Positions 36,101 through 44,314 are shown, counted from the stretch's first letter. The stretch is 61,911 nucleotides of DNA from Candidatus Iainarchaeum sp. (GCA_016198125.1 JACQJG010000019.1:1-61911); one strand, 5' to 3'. A program made the numbers and translations. The notes: generated by a model not told the origin, from the letters alone.

Positions 36101-37890
36101 CGTACACGCGGGGCGTTGCGTTCATCGTGGATGGAAACACGGAATGCAGGAACTTCAACTGTGATTCCGTGGACACAAACCTGCAATGGTGCACTGGAGC
36201 GGCGTGCACCGGATTTGCGGACATTAACACGAGCACGAGCGCGCCCTTGTACATTACTGCTGGCACCATTCCTGACACCAACGTGAACGTGACCGATGGA
36301 AACAAGGACATTGTGACCTGGACGGTGGTGGCTAGCCAAAGTGGCACCTATGAATTGCGTTTGCGCATGGACGCCAATGCCTCCGGGGACTTTAACACCA
36401 CTTTGGGAACTGACCGCACAATTACTGTAAACGCGGGAAACCTGGACATTAATGTCACGTATTGCCAGGGGTCTCCTGCCCCCAGTTCAACGTGTTCCAG
36501 TGCAGACAATTATGATGTCAACCATCAAATGGACTTCAATGTGAATGCGCGCATCCATTGCCGGGACACGAGTTCTACAAACTGTGGAAGCGTAGATGCA
36601 AACATTCAATGGTGTTCAAGCATTGGGTGTTCAGGTTTTGCGGACATGAATGCGGGTTCTGGCGCATTGAGAATCGTAACAGGGTCTAATCCGGACCAAA
36701 ATTCTTCTTTGAATATCGGCCAAGGGTACGATGCCAATTGGGTAATACGCGCGTACACGGATGGAAACTATGAACTGAGAGTGCGCGTGACAGGAACCAC
36801 TTCGGATACCAACACCACAAACGGAACAGGCAACACCATCAATGCAAAAACAGCCGCTGTTCCGGCCATTGCAAAGCTTCGCGTTTTCCAGGGCGGGAGC
36901 CTGGATTTGAACACTGGAATCATTGTGTGTGATATGACTGAAAGCGCGTTCGGCGAACAGCCCCCTGGGAAAACCTGTGATTACAATATTGTAAAGGACG
37001 CGCGTCCTTACCGAATAGAAATGCGCGTGTGCAACGATGTTTCAACCGTTGGAAGCTGGACGGAAATCAAAGATGTAAATCAGGCTCAAACCTCCACCTT
37101 TATCAAGCCCGCGAATCTCACCCAGTGCGCCCATGGGGACAGTGGAACGCTGACAGCCATTGGCTCGTGCTCGGCCACCACCAGCCCGTCCAAAGTAATC
37201 ATTGACGGAAATGGAGTCATGCTGGGCCCACCAGTGGTGGCAGGCACGCGGGACAATGGAAGCTGTGAATGGTTTGCGTATACTTTCAATGCGGATGGGG
37301 CCATTGCAGGGGCAAATGCCAATACTACTGTGCGCACAACCACTGACACGAATGTCGCGGTAAGCGGAACCATAAACATTAACAGTCAAGGAAGCGCGGA
37401 TACCACGTTTGTTTTAACCCTGCCCAATGCGTGCTCGGAAGGAAAAGGATGCACTACCGGGGGTTGCACGCAGTGTACACGGTGCTACTTTGACTTGAAT
37501 GCAAATACTGGCACAAAAATAAGCTGTGAAGGCCAAACGTCCTTAACTCCATTCTTCCAGTTTGACAATCAGAGCAACGCCAATGTGGATTTGAATTGGC
37601 TGGCGGACGTGAATGGAACCATTAATTCTTCCATTTCAAAGTTCAGGTTGAAGGCCAGCCAGAAAGACACAGGGTATGAAAGCACGTGCACAGACACGCA
37701 ACCCCCTACTACCACGTGCGTGTATGTTGAAAGCCCCACCGATGTAAATATTGCGGTAAACATCCGTAACTTGAGTCCGACTTCAACGCCTTCCACGGTG
37801 GACGCAAATGCATGGTTTTGGACGGATGCAACAAACTTTTACAATGCGGACAACAATTCATTGGACATAAACAGTTATGCCACGGGATGA
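33112..37890 (+). CDS. Giant secreted cell-surface protein (1592 residues)
   Basis: An N-terminal hydrophobic signal (NLVFWRAVLSVFLLVFFLNP) precedes a wholly extracellular protein. The middle (about residues 545-640) has VVAVNTNKPTYHPGERAEFTIVV and KGAAVEMTLETPNGKKE, like an alpha-2-macroglobulin MG2 domain, followed by a DUF11-like repeat (MDIKITPLMRGFDGLTVKEFLPADLNV). The second half is very rich in Asp, Asn and Thr with many NxS/T sites. Two tandem copies of a four-cysteine module of about 115 residues lie near 36115-36440 and 36535-36845. No C-terminal membrane span is visible. TATA-like GTTTAAAAAGCC sits just before the ATG. A surface-layer or adhesin role is likely. Confidence 0.75.
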   Translation: MAHNLVFWRAVLSVFLLVFFLNPHAYDLHAPLSWENQKSREGIPLKILFQESLDRSPEERSSETALDRPDVLPPPSRPAETRPQKALVLGSNAFHFMGIRTQEGSVIASGSRPLQVVPGFYDIDVVLMEAWVKSARGKNVLLNKDAMVLEYHEDPEWIPTYPEGDSNFNTEWVKTVGLNLAGEAGEWAFEWAPVPGANEAWACTAWSSTERTCREWKQVARITIDVMDTNTFAFTTRERKVFVGFLHRRPLEELPLSRDSKESVLSMELNPVEPVDVNQSFRVNALIGCAEADCNYVYAEAQYCSQTRREYCRPFEWKPLESEGLFQSLTENPVELTLEKGQSRTVSWNAKILQSGVYWARVNARAPNAERIESEWQRIEVKPKIPGANTLGIGEEVALALHRDKDVFTVGENPSFTLRILSRQEGRLLEARRKAGLENAAYFQGLPFQWPAFPNPFERAEDRIYREIVERKELALDIELVDASGTKTQLMPADYNIQDLNARMIKLSLNALRSLRGGAYTLNVSLPSGPLGQRATTASENFAWGVVAVNTNKPTYHPGERAEFTIVVLDYGSFGVKGAAVEMTLETPNGKKEMFSTQDRTILETTTPGIYMAYYSPRVEGTFHVSVHAAGTNVNAGITTTFDVRSRYAFDIERFTPTMINPEVQPIQMDIKITPLMRGFDGLTVKEFLPADLNVVEASEAAQVEDRNGVKVITWNFHNRNVLDPVRIHYQYTVPKDKKPWLYYLGPLLIEWDRNKAFEEARTWMIAIDANALAIRFFYRKPTSPDFADYNFYFNEPKPNDANAATSDTNGDPLPFIDANVNDINVAHSQSGNNTLARTYLLGASPIGMYKGISFVSPPLVAQTVASGTWELAINCLVNTNRARPKLAAYGWKTTDTNSTRIVTPLSPTVACPTTIGGGRSITSTGNAITFSRGDKIVFEADLNKTAAAAVDITLNYNALDTNSGARADSNSLAPAHIRIAGDLNGTISNPASDANTYTRGVAFIVDGNTECRNFNCDSVDTNLQWCTGAACTGFADINTSTSAPLYITAGTIPDTNVNVTDGNKDIVTWTVVASQSGTYELRLRMDANASGDFNTTLGTDRTITVNAGNLDINVTYCQGSPAPSSTCSSADNYDVNHQMDFNVNARIHCRDTSSTNCGSVDANIQWCSSIGCSGFADMNAGSGALRIVTGSNPDQNSSLNIGQGYDANWVIRAYTDGNYELRVRVTGTTSDTNTTNGTGNTINAKTAAVPAIAKLRVFQGGSLDLNTGIIVCDMTESAFGEQPPGKTCDYNIVKDARPYRIEMRVCNDVSTVGSWTEIKDVNQAQTSTFIKPANLTQCAHGDSGTLTAIGSCSATTSPSKVIIDGNGVMLGPPVVAGTRDNGSCEWFAYTFNADGAIAGANANTTVRTTTDTNVAVSGTININSQGSADTTFVLTLPNACSEGKGCTTGGCTQCTRCYFDLNANTGTKISCEGQTSLTPFFQFDNQSNANVDLNWLADVNGTINSSISKFRLKASQKDTGYESTCTDTQPPTTTCVYVESPTDVNIAVNIRNLSPTSTPSTVDANAWFWTDATNFYNADNNSLDINSYATG
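36115..36845 (+). repeat. Two tandem four-cysteine modules in the giant surface protein
   Basis: The first module (about 36115-36440) includes CRNFNCDSVDTNLQWC and CTGFADIN then SGTYELRLRMDA. The second (about 36535-36845) includes CRDTSSTNCGSVDANIQWC and CSGFADMN then DGNYELRVRVTG. Cysteine spacing and the flanking strands match, so they arose by duplication. The cysteines probably form disulfides outside the cell. Confidence 0.7.
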
Positions 37891-37894
37891 TGGA

Positions 37895-38773
37895 ATGAAG
37901 CAACTCTCTGCACTTCATTTCCCCCATGGTCCGCGCGCTATTTTCATTATTTTAATTTTAATTGCTGTTTTTTTCATAATCGTACTGGCAGGCCTTGTAT
38001 TTTTTTTTGATTTTGACACGCCTTCAAAAAATGAAGGCATTCCGGCCCCTGCATTGAATGAAGAACCCCCCCAATCCTTGTTGCCTGCATCGTGGCCCAA
38101 GGAATTGGAAGAGCAATGGCGTCCAGACCGTTCATCCTATGGAGTGCCCCTGCAAACATTTGCAATGCTTTCGCCTTTGCCGGAAGACTTTGGAATTGCA
38201 TTGTACCTTGTTGCAAGTGGAAAAATTGAGGACTTGGACGTGTTCACGGAAGCATATTACACGCAGCCCGAGTTCTATCCTTCGTTTGTGTCCAATGGAA
38301 TGGTGTATTATTCCAATCATCCTCCTGACAGGTATGGCGCGCTGGGGTTTGGGTTTTACCCTTCGCCCACGTTTGCACGCGCAGAGCCCGGAGGCACTGG
38401 AATTGCAACGGTTTTCTTGCACAGCGGTTTTGGGGTTGAAACCTGGCAGGGATTACACGTGCAAGTGGAGGTAAGCGATGAACTCAAACCCTTTTTTTCA
38501 TTCAAATCCGAACAGGATGCATATTTGGTGTGCCCTTCGTATCCTTTATTTGAACCCTGTTGGGCGCAAAAAGTGCGCATTCCATTTAGTGTAAACCCAC
38601 AAACGCCTTCAGGGACTTACACGTTTTCCATTAAAACGCGCCAGCCCCCCCAAGCAATGCAAGAAGAATGGGAAAAAGAATTTGGAGAACGGTATGCGCA
38701 AAATGCATTCAAAGTGACGAATGACGGGGTATTGGTGGTAAATGTTTACTCTACCCCCAAAGCGCACGTTTAA
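37895..38773 (+). CDS. Membrane-anchored surface protein, paralogue 1 of 3
   Basis: From ATG 37895 about 292 residues; the frame begins at 37877 but that overlaps the previous stop. One N-terminal membrane segment (IFIILILIAVFFIIVLAGLVFFF) is followed by an extracellular domain shared with the genes at 39498 and 40534: YYTQPEFYPSF, FGVETWQGLHVQV, LVCPSYPLFEPCWAQKVRIPF and GTYTFSIKTRQPP. The family is not known to me. This copy has a cysteine pair near CPSYPLFEPC that the others lack. Confidence 0.7.
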   Translation: MKQLSALHFPHGPRAIFIILILIAVFFIIVLAGLVFFFDFDTPSKNEGIPAPALNEEPPQSLLPASWPKELEEQWRPDRSSYGVPLQTFAMLSPLPEDFGIALYLVASGKIEDLDVFTEAYYTQPEFYPSFVSNGMVYYSNHPPDRYGALGFGFYPSPTFARAEPGGTGIATVFLHSGFGVETWQGLHVQVEVSDELKPFFSFKSEQDAYLVCPSYPLFEPCWAQKVRIPFSVNPQTPSGTYTFSIKTRQPPQAMQEEWEKEFGERYAQNAFKVTNDGVLVVNVYSTPKAHV

Positions 38774-38798
38774 AAAGGTTGAAGGCGTATCTTAGGGC

Positions 38799-39497
38799 AT
38801 GGTTCTCCGGGCGGTTCAGCACCAACGCATTGCAGGCATTGGAGTGCTTTTACTGTTGGCCTTGCTGCCTTTGGCAAGCGCAACGCTTTCAACCACCACC
38901 ATGACCTGGGTGGCTGGAACCAACAAAAGTTTTACTACTACCTATGGAGCGGCGTGCTCGGGTACAAGCTTTTTTTTCGTGGAAACCGATGCCAACGTGA
39001 ACTTTGGAGACGCGGACTCGGATGGAAACTGGGCCATGGTGCGCCCTAATTCAAGTTCTGGAGGTGGCACGACCACTTTTTGCCAAAGCACGGCGCTCAG
39101 GCCCATCGTGCTCACCAACAACGGGAATTCCACTTTGAACATTGATGGAAACTTTTTAGTGGACTTGAATAGCACAGACGTAAACATTCAATTAAAAGTG
39201 TGGATGGCCACTGCAACCGGGTGCGGAGTAGGACCCGATGGAAACGGCTTTGGAGGATGGGAAAAACCCTGCAGCGTGGTTTCAACGACGGGCGCGGTCA
39301 CCATTTCAACGTGCAAGGATTTTAACTCGTCTGTGGACACGGTTGCAAGCAGGCTCATCAGTTCACTTCCAATCGGGGACAGCAATGGATTGTGTTTTAG
39401 CGGGGAAACCCTCCAAGGCCCCCAAACACCTGGAGGAGCTGGCGGAAACATTAGCTCTGGAAACCATCCCCTGCAATTCCAGATTGGAAACAGTTAA
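38799..39497 (+). CDS. Secreted Thr/Ser/Asn-rich protein
   Basis: A 232-residue protein with a cleavable-type signal (IAGIGVLLLLALLPLASATLS). The mature part is rich in Thr, Ser, Gly and Asn with several sequons and scattered cysteines (ACSGTS, TFCQST, GCGVGP, PCSVV, TCKDF, LCFSG). It resembles in composition the other surface proteins here. A TATA-like GTTTAAAAAGG overlaps the end of the preceding gene, 20-30 bases before the ATG, so it may have its own promoter. The next gene starts immediately after its stop. Confidence 0.65.
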   Translation: MVLRAVQHQRIAGIGVLLLLALLPLASATLSTTTMTWVAGTNKSFTTTYGAACSGTSFFFVETDANVNFGDADSDGNWAMVRPNSSSGGGTTTFCQSTALRPIVLTNNGNSTLNIDGNFLVDLNSTDVNIQLKVWMATATGCGVGPDGNGFGGWEKPCSVVSTTGAVTISTCKDFNSSVDTVASRLISSLPIGDSNGLCFSGETLQGPQTPGGAGGNISSGNHPLQFQIGNS

Positions 39498-40505
39498 ATG
39501 CACGTGCAGTGTAATAGTCGCATGCAAGCGCAAGTCGAACCTGGAACTCCAATCCAAGCGCCAATCTCTAAAGCCCCGATCAACCTCAAACGCCTGAGCG
39601 TGTTTGCGGGCATAATTGTAGTGTTGGGAGCGCTGATCATTCTATTTGCGCAACAACAAGGAAATCCCATTGGATACGCGACGCTGACTGAAACCCCGGA
39701 CAATGAACCAGCAGCCTCTGACACGCAAGACGGCACTGCAAGCCTGGGGTCTCCGCTGAGGAAAACGTATTTTAAAGAAGCATTTCAACCCAAGCGCGAC
39801 CAGTATAACTTACTTGAAACTGCAGCCAAAAACAAAGGCGTTGCAGTAGCAGACATTGAACGCGTGCTTGAGTTAAAGAACGAAGAAGACATTTACTCAG
39901 ACCTGCCTTCCTTGCCAGGAGACTTTGGAGAAGTTGCGTACGGCATTTTTAACGGCCAATACCTTTCCATTGGATTGCTGGGTGCCGAATACTACAAGCA
40001 ACCGGAATTCTATCCAGGTTTCAAGGACAATGGTTTCAAAGCGTGGACGGACTTTGACCCCCAGTATTGGACTCCACAGGGATATGGAAGTTACCCGGCT
40101 CTTCAGGAAGATGTTTTGGTATTGGGAAAACGTGAAACCGCTACCGGAATTGTATTCGTGCACACGGATTGGGGCGTGCAGGCCTGGCAGGGCGCGCGCA
40201 TTACAAGCACAGCAAAAACAAGAGAATGCTTTGATGTTACGATTACGCCGGACGCGTTTTTGCTTGACCCGTCCTGGCCCAGGTTTGGAAGCAATTGGGG
40301 GCAACGTATAGAAGTGATTGCCCAACTCAAACCTGCATGCAGAAAACAAGGAACGTATCAGGTTGAATTGGAAATGGTGCACCCTCCAAAAGACCTGGCC
40401 GCGCAATGGGCCTTGGAGCACAAGAACTTGTACTTTAGCGCGGCCGGCATGTTTTCAGCAGGAAGCCTGCTGGAAGTCAACGTAAAAGTAGAAGAACCCA
40501 ACTAG
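39498..40505 (+). CDS. Membrane-anchored surface protein, paralogue 2 of 3
   Basis: 335 residues (or 327 from ATG 39522). One membrane segment (RLSVFAGIIVVLGALIILFA) then the shared domain: RKTYFKEAFQPKRDQYNLLE, YYKQPEFYPGF, WGVQAWQGARITS, LLDPSWPRFGSNWGQRIEV and GTYQVELEMVHPPKDLAAQW. It is closest to the copy at 40534, with which it also shares the N-terminal FKExxQPKRxxYxLLE segment. Secreted domain faces outside. Confidence 0.7.
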   Translation: MHVQCNSRMQAQVEPGTPIQAPISKAPINLKRLSVFAGIIVVLGALIILFAQQQGNPIGYATLTETPDNEPAASDTQDGTASLGSPLRKTYFKEAFQPKRDQYNLLETAAKNKGVAVADIERVLELKNEEDIYSDLPSLPGDFGEVAYGIFNGQYLSIGLLGAEYYKQPEFYPGFKDNGFKAWTDFDPQYWTPQGYGSYPALQEDVLVLGKRETATGIVFVHTDWGVQAWQGARITSTAKTRECFDVTITPDAFLLDPSWPRFGSNWGQRIEVIAQLKPACRKQGTYQVELEMVHPPKDLAAQWALEHKNLYFSAAGMFSAGSLLEVNVKVEEPN

Positions 40506-40533
40506 AAAACTGCGCTTTCTTTAATAACCCCTT

Positions 40534-41532
40534 ATGCATTATTTGGGGTCAACGCAAATGGTGACAGCGTGGAGTTCAGGCGTTAAACTGGGAATTTTTG
40601 CGCTTGCACTTGGACTGCTGGTGGTAGCCATTAAAGTCCAGCAGTTGAATGCAGGGGAATCCAGCCCTTCTATGCACTGGCAACAAGGCATTCTTGCGCA
40701 AAACCCCGCAGTTTCACTTAAAGTCAATGAGGGGGCAAGCCAAGACTTTCCAAGCCACGTGCTCAGAAAGTATTATTTCAAAGAAGTACTCCAGCCCAAA
40801 AGAAACGAATACCAGTTGCTTGAACGCGCAAGCGAGTTTCTCAAAGTCCCCATTTCAACGCTTAAAAAAGAGTGGGGCATTGAAAGCGAGGAAGGCCTTT
40901 TTTCACGCTTGCCCGGGATTCCTATTGATTTCAGCGAGACCGTGTACGCGCTGCGCAGTACAGCCACGTATGCAAGCATTTCAGAAAGTTATTACGAGCA
41001 ACCCGAATTTTATCCTTCTTTTTTACTGGAAGGCATTCTGCGCTGGGCGTATCCAAGCCCTTCAGAAAACCCTCTAAATGGGTATGAAGGATATGCCATT
41101 GAAGAAGAAATTCCGCTTGAAGTGAACGCAGGGAAATCTTTTTCTGTGGACACGTACTGGCATGCCGCGTATGGCGTGAAAGCATACCAAGGATTTTCCC
41201 TTGTACGGGCTCCGAATGCGCCGTCTGAGATAAAAGTTCAATTTGAGTCTTCTGCCACGTTGCTGGCCCCGGCGTGGCCTGTATTTGAAAAAGGCTGGGC
41301 GCAAAAAGTGCGCGTAAAAGGCAGTATTCATCCGTCTGCTTTGCCAGGGCTTTACACCCTTGAACTGCAAGCCGTAAAACCTGCCGAACAAGAAATTAAA
41401 AACTGGAAAATACTTTACGGGATTGGATTGCCTGGAAAACAGTACACGGATGCAGCAACCCAGATTCCGCCTGCGCAGAACAGTTTAAAGGTGCTAGTAC
41501 GCGTACGTAACAAAGAAGGCGGTTCTTCATGA
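40534..41532 (+). CDS. Membrane-anchored surface protein, paralogue 3 of 3
   Basis: 332 residues with a single N-terminal span (VKLGIFALALGLLVVAIKV). The shared domain shows RKYYFKEVLQPKRNEYQLLE, YYEQPEFYPSF, YGVKAYQGFSLV, LLAPAWPVFEKGWAQKVRV and GLYTLELQAVKP. ATG 40534 sits just after a TATA-like CTTTAATAACC; ATG 40558 is an alternative. The stop overlaps the next gene's ATG (ATGA). Confidence 0.7.
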   Translation: MHYLGSTQMVTAWSSGVKLGIFALALGLLVVAIKVQQLNAGESSPSMHWQQGILAQNPAVSLKVNEGASQDFPSHVLRKYYFKEVLQPKRNEYQLLERASEFLKVPISTLKKEWGIESEEGLFSRLPGIPIDFSETVYALRSTATYASISESYYEQPEFYPSFLLEGILRWAYPSPSENPLNGYEGYAIEEEIPLEVNAGKSFSVDTYWHAAYGVKAYQGFSLVRAPNAPSEIKVQFESSATLLAPAWPVFEKGWAQKVRVKGSIHPSALPGLYTLELQAVKPAEQEIKNWKILYGIGLPGKQYTDAATQIPPAQNSLKVLVRVRNKEGGSS

Positions 41533-43562
41533 AACGCAGGGCTTTCACGAATAAAAATTTGTTATTCACCTCCTTTCTCTATTTCACGGCCTTTTTTTGG
41601 CTGAGTGGAACTGCATATGCCACACTTGCCACTACCACAACCACGTTTGCCACCGGGCCGTTTACTTCCCTTTCCCTTGTATTGGACGCCAATCAAACAT
41701 GCTATAACACGCCCAATTTCACGACCACGCTCACAGTTACAGTAAAAAAACAGCCCAGCAACCTGCTTGAAGAAGATGCCAATGTCACTGCCACTGTGAC
41801 TGTTCCAAGTGCAAGCAGTGCGAGTACAAGCATTTCGTTCACAGACCAAAACAATGGAACCTATACCAAGTCCTATCTCTTTGACGTGAATGGAACGTAC
41901 AAGTTCAACGTGCATGCAGTCCAGGATGCAAATTCAAGTGTTACTGGAGACGTGAATGCGTACATTTACGTGGGAGACTTTAACATGGACATCAATTTCA
42001 CGAACAACAATGTTTCCTATACTGCTGGAGACAGTGGGTCTATTCAAAACCATGTAAACAATTCGGATGGAAATCATTTCGCGGGATTGACTGCCACCAC
42101 CACCCTTTACTATCCGGGCGGAAGCACGTTTGTAAGCGGGCAGTCCATGACCGATCAGACAAATGGAGACTATGTGTACGCGTTCACAGTTCCAAGCACG
42201 ACTGGCACGTATGCGGCTACTTCCACGTTTACCTGCGGGTCCAATACAGATTCCAATTCCGGTGGAGCATTTACTGTAAGCGCTTCCTCCAGCGGCAGTA
42301 CTGGAAGCACGGGCGGTGGAGCCGGGGGCGGTGGGGGGGGTGGAGGCGGCGGAGGGGGCGCAGGACTCAACGTAGATGTGAATGATATTATGGTGAGCCC
42401 CCTGGAAGTTGGAGTGCCTGCCACCATTCAAGTGGTTTTGTACAACAAGGGATTCTTTGACCATGACGTGTGGCTGGTTACCAGCATCCAACAAGAAGGA
42501 AAAGAAGTATTCAACTCCGAAGACCGCGTGTACAACCTTCCCCTGGCAAAAAAAACCACGTTCACTGTACCCAAAACATGGATTCCTGAAACCGCAGGGC
42601 CCTTTCTTGTATCTGTAGAGGCCTTAAGCCCTTCCAAACAATCCACGCTGGACAATTTGGTTGAAACCCTTGACATTACAGGGGTTTACAATTACACGCT
42701 CAATGTAGAATGCGCAACCCCCACGGTTGCCCAAGGAAGCCTGGGAACATTCCATGTCACGGTAACCAACACTGGAACCTATGGAAGCGCGCTCAACCTT
42801 GAATACTCCATTCTTGGAAGCACTGGAAACACCATTAAACTTGGAACTGTCCCAGTACAGGTTTTGCCCAGCCAGCAAACGCTGCTTACATTTGATGAAA
42901 TCATTCCTGAAGGCGAACCCCCTGGACTGCACACGTTCAAGGCAACGCTTAAATTCAATGGAACCTCCAACGAAGGCCAGTGCACGTTCACTGTAAAAGA
43001 ACCGTTTGACTATTACTCCGAATTAGTGGAAAACCTGCAAGAGCAATTGGATGAGTTAAAAGAAGAAACAATGGAAAAAGGAGAGCAGGGGTATGTTACT
43101 ACCTTCATTGAGCAACAGCTTGAAGAATTGAATGAAAAATTGGCTGATGCAAGGAAGCGCGTGCAATCCCAAAAATTTGAAGGACTGCAAAAAGACTTGT
43201 CTGAAATTCAAAAGGATTCAAGCGCACTCAAAGCATTATTGGCAGGGGTTACTGAACGCGCATTTTTAAGAACCCAAACCCTTGCAAATATTTTACTGGC
43301 ATTGTTGCTCCTCTTACTGTTGTTGTCTGTTTATTATGGTGCAAGCAGACCTGAACGCGAAAGCCATGCCGAGGGCGTGCGCACGCATATAGATGCATTC
43401 CTGGGCCTGCGACCCCCTTTAACAGGAACTGAATTGGATTTGGAGAAGAAAAAAGAAAGGAAGCATGCCGAAAAAAATAAAAAGAAGGTCCGTGAAAGTC
43501 TATTGAACTTCTTGGGAATCAAAAACGGGAACGGGTTTAAAGAAAAAGGAAAAGGGGCATGA
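41529..43562 (+). CDS. Secreted/membrane protein with Ig-like domains, polyglycine linker, coiled coil and C-terminal span
   Basis: 677 residues. A signal peptide (FTSFLYFTAFFWLSGTAYA) is followed by Thr/Asn-rich Ig-like domains, a run of Gly residues (encoded at about 42316-42366), a CARDB-like pair of domains (about residues 280-490), a coiled coil (LVENLQEQLDELKEETMEKG ... ), a strong membrane span (ILLALLLLLLLLSVYYG) and a Lys-rich cytoplasmic tail. Such a plan suggests a surface anchor linking the envelope to a cytoplasmic partner, possibly the coiled-coil protein encoded next, with an overlapping start. Confidence 0.72.
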   Translation: MKRRAFTNKNLLFTSFLYFTAFFWLSGTAYATLATTTTTFATGPFTSLSLVLDANQTCYNTPNFTTTLTVTVKKQPSNLLEEDANVTATVTVPSASSASTSISFTDQNNGTYTKSYLFDVNGTYKFNVHAVQDANSSVTGDVNAYIYVGDFNMDINFTNNNVSYTAGDSGSIQNHVNNSDGNHFAGLTATTTLYYPGGSTFVSGQSMTDQTNGDYVYAFTVPSTTGTYAATSTFTCGSNTDSNSGGAFTVSASSSGSTGSTGGGAGGGGGGGGGGGGAGLNVDVNDIMVSPLEVGVPATIQVVLYNKGFFDHDVWLVTSIQQEGKEVFNSEDRVYNLPLAKKTTFTVPKTWIPETAGPFLVSVEALSPSKQSTLDNLVETLDITGVYNYTLNVECATPTVAQGSLGTFHVTVTNTGTYGSALNLEYSILGSTGNTIKLGTVPVQVLPSQQTLLTFDEIIPEGEPPGLHTFKATLKFNGTSNEGQCTFTVKEPFDYYSELVENLQEQLDELKEETMEKGEQGYVTTFIEQQLEELNEKLADARKRVQSQKFEGLQKDLSEIQKDSSALKALLAGVTERAFLRTQTLANILLALLLLLLLLSVYYGASRPERESHAEGVRTHIDAFLGLRPPLTGTELDLEKKKERKHAEKNKKKVRESLLNFLGIKNGNGFKEKGKGA

Positions 43563-43882
43563 TCATGGCAGGAATTGAATTGGTGTACTTTGTTGGACTG
43601 GTCATACTTTCAACCCTTGTGTTTGTGTGGTTGTTGCGGCACTCCAATCAAACCCTCCTGCGGCGCATGCGGGAATTGGAGCACAAGGTGCGGGCATTGG
43701 AAGGGGAACTTGGACGCTTAAATGCCAAAGGTGCGGCCAAGGCCGGAAAGGAATTGCAAAAGACTGAACGCAAGCTTGAACACAAGCTTTCAGAATTGGA
43801 TGCAGAAAAAGAAAAACTCGAGCTCGCGGAAAAAGAGTTGCTTGCAGAAATTAGAAGCCAGAAACAAAAGCACGTCAAATGA
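43559..43882 (+). CDS. Small membrane protein with cytoplasmic coiled coil
   Basis: 107 residues: one N-terminal span (LVYFVGLVILSTLVFVWLL) and a charged helical region (MRRELEHKVRALEGELGRL ... LELAEKELLAEIRSQKQ) with clear heptads. Its ATG overlaps the previous stop (ATGA), so it is translationally coupled to the large surface protein. It may pair with that protein's coiled coil or with the long coiled-coil protein of 31702-33003. Confidence 0.65.
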   Translation: MIMAGIELVYFVGLVILSTLVFVWLLRHSNQTLLRRMRELEHKVRALEGELGRLNAKGAAKAGKELQKTERKLEHKLSELDAEKEKLELAEKELLAEIRSQKQKHVK

Positions 43883-43895
43883 GGCGTGCAAGGAC

Positions 43896-44210
43896 TCACT
43901 TACCGGTCTTGTACACGGGCACCTCGTACAAGCACACTTTTAGGTTCAACAAAATCCACACAAGCATGGCCAGTACTTGAACGAAGACAGCAACACTTTC
44001 ATACACTTCTTCTCCTTGTTGAAAACAGCACACGCTCAACAGCTCACTTGGGTTGGACAAGTTAATGGTCAACTGGGCCGTGTACGGGATAAATATAAGG
44101 TGAATAAGTTCATGCGCCAAACCCCCCAAGACAATGGATGCGAGAAAAACGTTCAAGAAAACAGTCCAGCGGAAGCGTAGCTGGGTTTTTGCAGGTTCAT
44201 TGCTTGCCAT
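43896..44210 (-). CDS. Small membrane protein with an HExxH motif
   Basis: 104 residues. The first hydrophobic segment ends in GGLAHELIHLIFIPY, placing an HExxH zinc-peptidase-like motif at the membrane edge; a second segment (VAVFVQVLAMLVWILLNLKVCLY) follows. A further acidic cluster EEVYE lies between the segments. It is far smaller than known membrane metalloproteases of the M50 or DUF3267 kind, so activity is doubtful. On the opposite strand, ending 13 bases after the coiled-coil gene. Confidence 0.55.
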   Translation of the reverse strand: MASNEPAKTQLRFRWTVFLNVFLASIVLGGLAHELIHLIFIPYTAQLTINLSNPSELLSVCCFQQGEEVYESVAVFVQVLAMLVWILLNLKVCLYEVPVYKTGK

Positions 44211-44295
44211 GGCCTGTACAAGCAGTTTACAGTTTTAAAGGATTTGGCTTTACTCCACGTGTTCACTGGAACCCCCCCTTCAAATGGGTTTTTAA

Positions 44296-44309
44296 CGGGT
44301 TTTAACCCG
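44296..44309. promoter_or_regulatory. 14-bp palindrome directly before the RecJ-like gene
   Basis: CGGGTTTTAACCCG is a perfect inverted repeat ending 5 bases before the ATG at 44315. A very similar palindrome lies at 29748-29761. It would cover the start region of a leaderless mRNA, where an operator could act; function unknown. Confidence 0.35.
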
Positions 44310-44314
44310 CTAGT

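Noticed and set aside
36115-36845. DNA repeat or mobile element in the surface gene
   Set aside because: The duplicated parts are protein modules with diverged DNA, no terminal repeats and no transposase; best seen as domain duplication.
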